A stretch of DNA of 64,000 bases from SKVR01 sp046291875 (GTDB lineage Bacteria > Bacteroidota > Bacteroidia > Bacteroidales > UBA7960). Positions 27,726-35,369 of this stretch are shown piece by piece (within the stretch, counting starts at the first letter, position 1; each line of letters begins with the position of its first letter). Position numbers and translations under genes: made by a program. Where the stretch lies: positions 74,734-138,733 of the forward strand of contig JBKBSF010000009.1 in assembly GCA_046291875.1 (NCBI GenBank), given 5' to 3'. The notes under the pieces are model-generated. The model did no database searches. It saw only the letters and a list, made by a program, of their open reading frames with translations, and was not told the DNA's origin.

Positions 27726-27765
27726 AAAACCGGTACAAATTTATGGAAAATTGAGCACCGGTTTT
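27726..27765 (-). terminator. Terminator downstream of iorAB
   Basis: Read leftward, AAAACCGGT (27765-27757) and ACCGGTTTT (27734-27726) form a 9-base-pair stem, followed by a T-rich stretch (CTTTTATTTAT). It lies just after the iorB stop on the minus strand. A TAnnTTTG match on the minus strand in its loop (27743-27736, TAAATTTG) could start gcvP transcription. Confidence 0.6.
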
Positions 27766-27785
27766 ATTTCATGGAATGCCAGGAA

Positions 27786-28370
27786 TTAGTTCATGTTTTT
27801 GTGGGCAAAATCGCGTCCTGCCTTCAGGGCATTCAGGTTGAGGTCTACCAGATCCTGCCCTTTGCGACCGAAGAAAAACCGTATGGCATCCTCCAGCCCG
27901 CTGTATTCGAGCCCCAGGAATGGAGAGGCAGCTCCCAGCATCACCATGTTGGCAGCTTTGGTAGTGCCCAGTTCTCCGGCCATGGTTTCTGCATCCAGGG
28001 CTACCTGGTGGGGCAGCTTTTTGATTTCTGCCATGATGGCTTCCGGTGCCGGATAGTTAGGGATGTTGATAAAGGGCTTGGTGTTGGTAACCAACCAGCC
28101 CTCGGGGCTCAGAAAAGGCAGGTATCGCAGCGACTCCATAGGTTCTACCGACAGAATCATATCTGCTTTACCGTGGGGAATAAGGTCAGAAGCAACGGGC
28201 TTGTCGGAAAGGCGCAGGTTGCTCTGCACATCGCCACCGCGCTGGCTCATGCCATGCACCTCGGCTTGCTTCAAATAAAGGCCTGCCTGTACGGCAGCAT
28301 AACCGATAATTGCCGCAATGGAAAGGATGCCTTGTCCACCCACACCGGCCAGAATAATATCTTTTTTCAT
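27786..28370 (-). CDS. iorB: Indolepyruvate oxidoreductase, beta subunit
   Basis: The gamma-type 2-oxoacid oxidoreductase domain of 194 residues begins DIILAGVGGQGILS, the usual nucleotide- or CoA-binding loop of this subunit, and includes HGMSQRGGDVQSNLR. With IorA it oxidises aryl pyruvates from aromatic amino acids to aryl-acetyl-CoA and passes electrons to ferredoxin, or works in reverse. It lies 135 bases downstream of iorA on the same strand and is followed by a terminator, so iorA-iorB is a two-gene unit. Confidence 0.93.
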   Translation of the reverse strand: MKKDIILAGVGGQGILSIAAIIGYAAVQAGLYLKQAEVHGMSQRGGDVQSNLRLSDKPVASDLIPHGKADMILSVEPMESLRYLPFLSPEGWLVTNTKPFINIPNYPAPEAIMAEIKKLPHQVALDAETMAGELGTTKAANMVMLGAASPFLGLEYSGLEDAIRFFFGRKGQDLVDLNLNALKAGRDFAHKNMN

Positions 28371-28505
28371 GTGTAAATAATTTGTTTTAAATAGGTCACA
28401 TGGAACTCGTTGTTTGCTATTTTTATATGTGTTTGTGTTTAATTCGCAAACATGTTCGTTTCATAATGGTTTGCTTTTTAAAGGGTTATCAAGTTCTGAA
28501 AATCT

Positions 28506-30134
28506 CTATTCACCAGCTTTTTCAGCTTTTGCTTTTGCTTTGAATTTTTCGCGCATACGCTTGTTGAGGGTCTGGATGCATTCGCGTCGTGGTATGATCA
28601 CACTCACTCCTTCGTACTCCAGCTCTTCCTCAATGATTTTCAGGTTTTCCTCATGGTTTTTCGCCAGGGGTTTGATAACACGGATATGATTTTCGTCTAC
28701 TCCCAGTCCTTTGCAAATGTCTTCAATCTTTCCAAAGGCAGAGGAAGGTTGTCCGCCGGTCATACCGGTGGTGGCGTTGTCGAGAATCATTACGGTGATG
28801 CTTGATTTGTCGTTGATGGCATCCAATAGGCCGGTAATGCCCGAATGGGTAAAGGTACTGTCGCCAATTACGGCTACTGCAGGTCGCAGGCCGGCATCGG
28901 CAGCTCCTTTTGCCATAGTGATGGATGCGCCCATGTCGACACAGGTGTTGATGGCATCGTAGGGTGCCAGAGCTCCCAGGGTGTAGCAGCCGATATCGGC
29001 AAATACACGGCCTTTGCCATACTTTTCCAATGCCTGGTTGAGGCCATGGTAGCTGTCGATGTGCGAGCATCCTTTGCAAAGAGAGGGCGGACGGTTGGCT
29101 ACCAGCGACGGGGTTTCGCGCAGCTCAGGCTTTCCGAACCCAAGGGCAATGCCCACCAGCACAGGGTTTAGCTCTCCATCGCGGGGCAGGGCGCCGTCCA
29201 GGCGTCCTTTTATGGTTTTGCCCTTGTTGAGCAATCCGCGAAGAAGCTCTTCCACCAGCGGATATCCTTCTTCCAGCACCAATATACTCTCACATTCGTT
29301 GTAGAGTTTCTCTATCATGGCGGTGGGAACAGGATACTGCGAAATTTTCAGCACAGGGTAGGGGATGTTTCTGTCTGGATAATTTTCCATCAGGTAATTG
29401 TAGGCCAGTCCACAGGCTATTATGCCCATGCTCTTGTCTTTGCCGTCGGTGTAGGTGTTATAGCCCGATGTTTCGGAAGCTTGTTCGAAACTCTCCTGTT
29501 TGTTGAGCAGGTCCTTGTATTGCTTGCGGGCAATGGAAGGCAGCAGGATGAACTGCTTGAGGTTGTCGGGCAGTTTCACATCGTTTTGTCTGCGCGATGT
29601 TTTTCTTGCCACACCCGCCCTGGAGTGGGCAAGACGTGTGGTGATGCGCAGCATAACAGGTACCCCAAACTTTTCGCTCATTTCGAAACCATAGTGTACC
29701 ATATCGTAGGCTTCCTGCTGGTCTACTGGTTCCAGGATAGGGATCATGGCAAACTTACCATAGAACCGGCTGTCCTGTTCGTTTTGTGAGGAGTGCATGG
29801 AAGGGTCGTCGGCCACAACGAAGATGATACCGCCGTTGGCTCCTGTTATGGAGGAATTTACGAATGCATCGGCAGCCACATTGAGCCCTACGTGCTTCAT
29901 GCAAACCATGGCACGCTTGCCGGCATAGCTCATACCCAGGGCAGCTTCAGCCGACGTTTTTTCGTTGGCGGTCCAGGTAGCTACAATGCCTTTTTCTTTG
30001 GCCTCCTTGCTATCGATTACATATTGGGTGATTTCCGTAGAGGGGGTGCCGGGATATGCATAAATGCCTGACAGACCAGCATCTATGGCTCCCTGGGCAA
30101 TGGCCTCATCGCCTAATAACAATTGTTTTTGCAT
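28506..30134 (-). CDS. iorA: Indolepyruvate oxidoreductase, alpha subunit (without ferredoxin domain)
   Basis: The 542-residue protein carries the pyrimidine-binding domain (YAYPGTPSTEIT) and the thiamine-diphosphate domain (GDSTFTHSGITGLLDAIN, ILDNATTGMTGGQPSS). Archaeal and many bacterial IorA proteins are ~600 residues or more and end in a two-cluster 4Fe-4S ferredoxin domain. Here the chain stops in a basic tail (KFKAKAKAEKAGE) with no C-x2-C-x2-C motif. A single CKGCSH remains inside. So electrons must leave through a separate carrier. I believe shorter Bacteroidota versions exist, so this may be lineage-typical. Confidence 0.92.
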   Translation of the reverse strand: MQKQLLLGDEAIAQGAIDAGLSGIYAYPGTPSTEITQYVIDSKEAKEKGIVATWTANEKTSAEAALGMSYAGKRAMVCMKHVGLNVAADAFVNSSITGANGGIIFVVADDPSMHSSQNEQDSRFYGKFAMIPILEPVDQQEAYDMVHYGFEMSEKFGVPVMLRITTRLAHSRAGVARKTSRRQNDVKLPDNLKQFILLPSIARKQYKDLLNKQESFEQASETSGYNTYTDGKDKSMGIIACGLAYNYLMENYPDRNIPYPVLKISQYPVPTAMIEKLYNECESILVLEEGYPLVEELLRGLLNKGKTIKGRLDGALPRDGELNPVLVGIALGFGKPELRETPSLVANRPPSLCKGCSHIDSYHGLNQALEKYGKGRVFADIGCYTLGALAPYDAINTCVDMGASITMAKGAADAGLRPAVAVIGDSTFTHSGITGLLDAINDKSSITVMILDNATTGMTGGQPSSAFGKIEDICKGLGVDENHIRVIKPLAKNHEENLKIIEEELEYEGVSVIIPRRECIQTLNKRMREKFKAKAKAEKAGE

Positions 30135-30570
30135 AAGGGTGATATTTAAATCAAATAATGTGTTGATAAATGGATTATGAAACGAGCATGATTCGATTCA
30201 CACAACCGAACTTGCGAGCTCATCAAAGCTCAAAATCATCGTGCGAGTTCCATCCGACCGTATTATAAAAATTATATACGGATGAAACGCTGCAAAACTA
30301 AGAAAAATAATCTGATGAGGGAAAAGAATCGCAAGGATCAGGGGGTTTTTAAACAGTACTAATTCCCCTGTAATACAACCTCTTTTAAAGAGGGTTTACA
30401 GCAAGGGCAGCAACGAATAAAAATCCTTTCAAAACCTCAAAAAATTCATCAGAGTGTAATATTTTCCTTAATTTTAAGTTCTATTTTGTAATATCTGCCA
30501 CTGAAGAGAATTTGCTAACCCTGCAGACCCTTTTGGCTCGCCTGTTTAACCATTTAAAACCTACCTAAGA
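30135..30570. other. Intergenic region with possible RNA structure
   Basis: Between the divergent iorA and acpH genes. CATCCG (30251-30256) pairs with CGGATG (30279-30284) around an AT-rich core that can extend the stem, and GAGCT (30216-30220) pairs with AGCTC (30227-30231). GCATGATT near 30186 can pair with AATCATCGTGC near 30234. I see no full match to the TAnnTTTG promoter element on either strand and no credible ORF. Confidence 0.35.
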
Positions 30571-31176
30571 ATGAATTTCCTGGCTCATATATACCTTTCT
30601 GGTAAGGATGAAAACCTTATCCTGGGAAATTTTATTGCAGATATGGTTAAAGGCCGGCAGATTGATATGTTTACCCCCGAGGTTGTAAAAGGCATTAAGC
30701 TACACCGGAAAATTGATGAATACACCGACAGCCATCGCTACGTATCGCGCAGCAAAGACCGCATACGCAACAAATACAGGCATTATTCGGGTGTGGTGGT
30801 AGATATGTTTTACGATCATTTTCTTGCACGCTATTGGAAAGATTACAGCCCGGAGCCTTTGGAAACATTCGTGCAGAGTGCCTACAATGTGCTGATGAAA
30901 AACTATATCATCCTGCCTTCACGAGCCAAGTTTATTCTGCCCATTATGATTGGCTCCAACTGGCTTGTCAACTATGCCGATTTGCAAAGCCTGCAACGCC
31001 ATATGGAAGGCCTGGCACGGAGAACACCCTTTGAGTCAGGTATGGAGAATGCAGTGCACGACCTCAAGATGCACTATAATGGTTTTCGCCAGGACTTTTC
31101 TGAATTCTTTCCTGAGCTCATCAGTTTTTCAAAATCTTACGTTGAAAAGCTCAGTGGGCAGATGTTGCTGAAGTAG
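30571..31176 (+). CDS. acpH: Acyl carrier protein phosphodiesterase (AcpH/DUF479 family)
   Basis: AcpH removes the 4'-phosphopantetheine group from acyl carrier protein. The 201-residue protein has the family N-terminus MNFLAHIYLSG, then LGNFIADMVKG with an Asp that binds the metal, HRKIDEYTDSH, and the VVVDMFYDHFLARYW metal-binding segment. Length matches the family. It is a single gene; a possible terminator hairpin lies 120 bases downstream. Function is transferred from the E. coli enzyme; activity in Bacteroidota is inferred. Confidence 0.88.
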   Translation: MNFLAHIYLSGKDENLILGNFIADMVKGRQIDMFTPEVVKGIKLHRKIDEYTDSHRYVSRSKDRIRNKYRHYSGVVVDMFYDHFLARYWKDYSPEPLETFVQSAYNVLMKNYIILPSRAKFILPIMIGSNWLVNYADLQSLQRHMEGLARRTPFESGMENAVHDLKMHYNGFRQDFSEFFPELISFSKSYVEKLSGQMLLK

Positions 31177-31295
31177 TTGATTGTGTTTTATGTACTGGAA
31201 ACTAAAGCATTATTGCCATTCCGAAACACAATACTGTTTGAAGGCCGACCCAAAGCCAATGAATGTATTTCAATAAAGATATTACGGTAGGGATC

Positions 31296-31329
31296 AAACA
31301 AACATTGTGTTAAAAACGTTTGTTTTATA
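31296..31329 (+). terminator. Possible terminator after acpH
   Basis: AAACAAAC (31296-31303) and GTTTGTTT (31318-31325) form an AT-rich 8-base-pair stem ending in a short T-run. It is weak. The rest of the 337-base gap 31177-31513 shows nothing I can support. Confidence 0.35.
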
Positions 31330-31513
31330 TCTGTTTGTCAGTATATTGCAGTATGGTTTTATTGGCCGCGAATGCAGAATAATTGCCCCTGATTTTGCTA
31401 CCAATGCCCCGCAGTGTGTTAAGGTTATTCATCAAACCCCGGAGTTGTTATTTAGCCTGCACCCAGGTTGGAAAAGATAAATAATTACTTTGCCGGGTTT
31501 TAAATTGATCAAG

Positions 31514-32206
31514 ATGGGAAAGTCGGTTTTTTTTATGGGTATGGTTCTGTTTGCATGGTTCATGCTCGCTTTTAGCTTACCGGCGCAGGAGCCCTGCAAG
31601 GTGCTGGTTCCGGAGCTGGTTGGCGAATACGAAGGCGGATGCCGCAATGGATTGGCACATGGAAGAGGTGTTGCAGTGGGTGAGGATCGATATGAAGGGC
31701 AATTCAGGGAAGGGTTGCCCCATGGCAGAGGAACCTATACCTGGAGCGATGGCCGCATTTACGAGGGTCGCTGGCGCGACGGGCAACGTGATGGGCGGGG
31801 CACTTTTGTTGATCTGCAGGATGGGGAGTATAGCACCACCACAGGGGTTTGGCAGGCCGATACATTTTTGCGTGAACGAAGGGTGCGCCCTTATACGGTT
31901 GGGGTAGCTTTCAATATGGAACGATATACCGTGCGCAAGATTGCCGACGAGCCCAACCGTGTAATGGTAACACTGCAGCAAGGAGGTACCCAAAACCGGA
32001 ATGTGCGCAATTTTACTTTTCTTATGGATGGAACAGGACAGGCATATACATCCGGCGATCAAACCGGTTACCAGGATGTTGATTTCCCGGCACAATGCCG
32101 CATTTCCTATGAAACACCCGATCTGTTCCGTCAGGTGGTTATCAGGGTTTTAATGGAGCTTACCATCAACGAACCCGGCGACTGGTTAATCTCTATCTAC
32201 AACTGA
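31514..32206 (+). CDS. Secreted MORN-repeat protein
   Basis: With the ATG at 31514 the protein has 230 residues and starts with a signal peptide (FMGMVLFAWFMLAFSLPAQ). Three MORN-type units follow: GEYEGGCRNGLAHGRG, YEGQFREGLPHGRGTY and YEGRWRDGQRDGRGTF. The C-terminal ~120 residues are beta-rich and contain no known domain that I recognise; they end with TINEPGDWLISIY. MORN repeats in secreted bacterial proteins are thought to be structural or binding modules. A TTG eight codons upstream is less likely to be the start. Probably periplasmic; function unknown. Confidence 0.72.
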   Translation: MGKSVFFMGMVLFAWFMLAFSLPAQEPCKVLVPELVGEYEGGCRNGLAHGRGVAVGEDRYEGQFREGLPHGRGTYTWSDGRIYEGRWRDGQRDGRGTFVDLQDGEYSTTTGVWQADTFLRERRVRPYTVGVAFNMERYTVRKIADEPNRVMVTLQQGGTQNRNVRNFTFLMDGTGQAYTSGDQTGYQDVDFPAQCRISYETPDLFRQVVIRVLMELTINEPGDWLISIYN

Positions 32207-32360
32207 TCCAAAATCAGGATTCCTTTTCAAAGATTTATTTCTTTTCTGCAAATTGTATTCTTCACCGGCCACAATTACAGGAATTTTATGATATTTGCCT
32301 TTTTAAGTACACTTTCTGAGGCTTCAACCCTGGGGGCCTCTGATGAGTTAAAACAATAGT

Positions 32361-34133
32361 ATGGCAAAAAGGAACTGGTTTGATCTTTTTATGATCTGGC
32401 GCAGCCGGCATATGGATGATAAACATTTTATCCTGGTGCTGGCTGTATTGATAGGGATTGTGGCGGCGATAGCTGCCGTATTATTGAAAACTTCCGTACA
32501 CTATGTGGAAGCATGGGTGCGCAGTATCAGACCAACAGAAAACTGGTTGATGCTGATTTTTCCCATCATAGGTATCCTGATTACTGTTTTTTATGTGCGA
32601 ACATTTGTTAAGGATAATATCGGGCATGGTGTATCGCGCATCTTGTATGCCATTTCGCGCAATAAGGCAGTAATGAAGGTGCACAATATGTGGTCGTCGA
32701 TGGTTGCATGCACCATTACTGCCGGCTTTGGAGGATCTGTTGGGATGGAAGCTCCCATTGTAGCAACAGGTGCGGCCATTGGCAGCAACGTGGCGCGGAA
32801 AACCCGCCTGGGATTTAAACGCTCCGTATTGCTCATGGGGTGCGGTGCCGCAGCTGCTGTGGCTGCTATCTTTAAAGCTCCCATAGCAGGGCTTATTTTT
32901 GCCCTGGAGGTGCTTATGCTTGACCTTACAATGGCATCCATTATCCCTTTGCTTATTGCTGCTGTTACAGCTACCATGTTCTCTTCCATTTTCCTTGGCG
33001 AACAGGTGGAGTTTTACTTCACACTCAAAGACCCCTTTACTTTTGCACACTTCCCGTTCTATATTTTGCTGGGGGTAGTGGCGGGTGCCGTTTCGCTATA
33101 TTTTACCTGGATGAATGCAAGGGTAGAAAGCCGGATCAAGAAGATTGAAAGGCCCTATAGAAGAGTAATGATCGGGGGGGGCATCCTGGGAATTCTGATC
33201 TTCCTTTTTCCTCCTCTCTTTGGAGAAGGATACATCACTATGCGATCTATGCTTTCCGGGCAGCCCGAAGCCCTTCTCAATGATAGTATCTGGGGGCATT
33301 TTGTAGATGATAGCGGGTATCTTTTTGTGGGATTTCTAATCATGGTGTTGATATTCAAAGCTATAGCTACTTCGCTCACCACCGGATCGGGGGGCATTGG
33401 CGGTGTTTTCGCGCCCAGTCTGTTTATGGGCGGAATAACAGGATTTGTGTTTGCCCGACTGGTAAACATGACCAACTGGTTCAAAATCTCCGAATACAAT
33501 TTTGCCCTGGTGGGTATGGCCGGATTGATTGCCGGGGTAATACATGCACCTCTTACAGCAATCTTTCTCATTGCAGAGATTACTGGCGGATACGAATTGT
33601 TTGTACCGCTTATTATTACCTCCTCAATATCCTTTCTTACGGTAAGGTATTTCGAGCCTCATTCACTATATACCAAAAAACTGGCTGAGAAGGGGCAATT
33701 GATCACCCACCACAAAGATAAAGCGGTGCTTACCCTGCTTAAGGTAGAGAATGTTGTAGAAACCAATTTTGTGAGTATAGCACCTGATCAAACCCTTGGA
33801 GACCTTGTGAAAGCCATTGCCCGCTCGCATCGTAATATTTTTCCTGTGCTCGACACAGACAACCGGTTCCTGGGCCTGGTGCCTCTTGATGAAGTGCGCG
33901 AGATTATGTTCGACCGTGAGAAGTACGATAAAATCAAGGTTAGAGACATGATGGTGATTCCTCCTAAAAAGGTGGAGCTCAACGATAGTATGGACGAGGT
34001 AATGAAGAAATTCCGTGATACTGGACTGTGGAACCTGCCTGTGGTGGAAGATGGAAGATATGTGGGGTTCGTTTCACGATCCAACGTTTTCAATGTGTAC
34101 CGCAAAATGCTCATCGAGTTTTCCGAAGAGTAA
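32361..34133 (+). CDS. ClC-family chloride channel/transporter with two CBS domains
   Basis: The 590-residue protein has ten or more membrane helices followed by a CBS pair (about 455-585; MMVIPPKKVELNDSMDEVMKKF in the second). The gating glutamate is Glu130 in GGSVGMEAPIVATG, corresponding to GREGP in E. coli ClC, and the GIGGVFAPS motif corresponds to GxFxP. The first selectivity motif, GSGIP in model proteins and often GHGVP in bacteria, reads GHGVS here. CBS domains usually sense adenine nucleotides. Transport mode and anion cannot be fixed from sequence. Confidence 0.9.
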   Translation: MAKRNWFDLFMIWRSRHMDDKHFILVLAVLIGIVAAIAAVLLKTSVHYVEAWVRSIRPTENWLMLIFPIIGILITVFYVRTFVKDNIGHGVSRILYAISRNKAVMKVHNMWSSMVACTITAGFGGSVGMEAPIVATGAAIGSNVARKTRLGFKRSVLLMGCGAAAAVAAIFKAPIAGLIFALEVLMLDLTMASIIPLLIAAVTATMFSSIFLGEQVEFYFTLKDPFTFAHFPFYILLGVVAGAVSLYFTWMNARVESRIKKIERPYRRVMIGGGILGILIFLFPPLFGEGYITMRSMLSGQPEALLNDSIWGHFVDDSGYLFVGFLIMVLIFKAIATSLTTGSGGIGGVFAPSLFMGGITGFVFARLVNMTNWFKISEYNFALVGMAGLIAGVIHAPLTAIFLIAEITGGYELFVPLIITSSISFLTVRYFEPHSLYTKKLAEKGQLITHHKDKAVLTLLKVENVVETNFVSIAPDQTLGDLVKAIARSHRNIFPVLDTDNRFLGLVPLDEVREIMFDREKYDKIKVRDMMVIPPKKVELNDSMDEVMKKFRDTGLWNLPVVEDGRYVGFVSRSNVFNVYRKMLIEFSEE

Positions 34134-34243
34134 GTTTCTGTCCGATTTATTATGATTTTCTCCTTTCGTTCTGGCATAATCCTTGACTTAACCAGTGCGT
34201 TTTGATGTGTCACCTTTGGGCATCAACCAAAACAATTATTCAT

Positions 34244-34251
34244 TAATTTTG
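34244..34251 (+). promoter_or_regulatory. Candidate -7 element for the M48 protease gene
   Basis: TAATTTTG matches TAnnTTTG, 40 bases before the ATG at 34292. No -33 TTG is present at the right distance. Confidence 0.4.
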
Positions 34252-34291
34252 TATTACGCTTAACTTCTATGCGTATTTAAAAGAAACTACT

Positions 34292-35101
34292 ATGGAGAAA
34301 ATTTCAAAAACTACCGGCCTGTGGGTTATACTTCTGTTTACCGGATTTTTCATGATCTCTTGCGATGAGGGTAAACTGAATGTATTCAGTGTGGATGAAG
34401 ACATCCAGATGGGACGCGATATAACCGCCGAAATCCTTGCCAACCCCCAGGATTACCCCATTCTGAGTGAAGCCCAGTACCCCGAAGCTTATCAGCATAT
34501 CAGACGAATCCGTAACAATATTCTGGCCAGCGCAGATTTAAGGTTTAAAGATCGTTTTGACTGGGATGTCTATATCATCGATCAGAATATTCTCAATGCA
34601 TTTGCACTGCCGGGTGGAAACACCTTCTACTATACAGGGCTTATCAAGTTTCTTGAGGATGAGGCCTCTTTTGCCGGAGTAATGGCACACGAACTTGCCC
34701 ATGCCGACCGCAGGCACTCCTCCAACCGATTGTCCAAAATCTACGGCTACCAGGTAGTAATCAGCATGATCCTGGGCAACAATCCTTCGCTGGCCGCTAC
34801 CATTGCTGCTGACCTTGCTTTGGGGCTGCAGGCACTCTCCTTTAGCAGACAAGATGAGTATGAAGCCGATGAATACGCCGTTAGGTATATTTATCCCAGC
34901 GAGCTCGATGCAAGAGGGGTGGCTTACTTTTTTGAACAGATGGAGCTGGAACAAGGAGCCGACTGGATGGTCTATTTCAGCACACACCCGCATCCCAGCG
35001 ACAGAATTCAGAAAATCTATGAACACCATCAGAAACTCGGAGGAAAGGTTGGACAAAGACATGCTGAGAGGTATCAGCTTTTTAAAAACAGTTTGCCCTG
35101 A
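34292..35101 (+). CDS. M48-family zinc metalloprotease lipoprotein
   Basis: The 269-residue protein has a lipoprotein signal with lipobox FMISC, then a peptidase M48 domain. The zinc site is HELAH (His133, Glu134, His137) plus Glu189 in EYEAD. The usual NAFALPGG and YYTGLI elements are there. It resembles the core of BepA/LoiP-type envelope proteases that degrade or assist misfolded outer-membrane proteins, but lacks the C-terminal TPR region of BepA. The lipid anchor places it at the envelope. It is a single gene ended by a clear terminator. Confidence 0.9.
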   Translation: MEKISKTTGLWVILLFTGFFMISCDEGKLNVFSVDEDIQMGRDITAEILANPQDYPILSEAQYPEAYQHIRRIRNNILASADLRFKDRFDWDVYIIDQNILNAFALPGGNTFYYTGLIKFLEDEASFAGVMAHELAHADRRHSSNRLSKIYGYQVVISMILGNNPSLAATIAADLALGLQALSFSRQDEYEADEYAVRYIYPSELDARGVAYFFEQMELEQGADWMVYFSTHPHPSDRIQKIYEHHQKLGGKVGQRHAERYQLFKNSLP

Positions 35102-35132
35102 TACAACATATCATTTCAATATTTCCCTTGAG

Positions 35133-35157
35133 ACCCTGCATAAGCAGGGTTTTTTTA
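35133..35157 (+). terminator. Rho-independent terminator after the M48 protease gene
   Basis: ACCCTGC (35133-35139) and GCAGGGT (35144-35150) form a perfect 7-base-pair stem with an ATAA loop, followed by eight T in total. Confidence 0.85.
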
Positions 35158-35369
35158 TGATTTTTTAGCTGAAAACTAAGGATTGTAAGTACCGGTTGCC
35201 CGGTGCACCCACCGTAGTTTTTAATTTTATTGGTTATTTTCGGGCCGGGATTTTTTATCTATTCCAGCTGTAGGGGGAAGCAACGGGAGATTTTTTCGAC
35301 AGGGTTTTACTTCTTCGGTCAGTTATCTGATTTTTTATTCAAACCGTATTATTTACCAATCTAAAAATC

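Noticed and set aside
27560..27785. Glycine riboswitch upstream of gcvP
   Set aside because: No tandem glycine aptamer motifs could be placed; the only clear structure is the terminator of iorAB.
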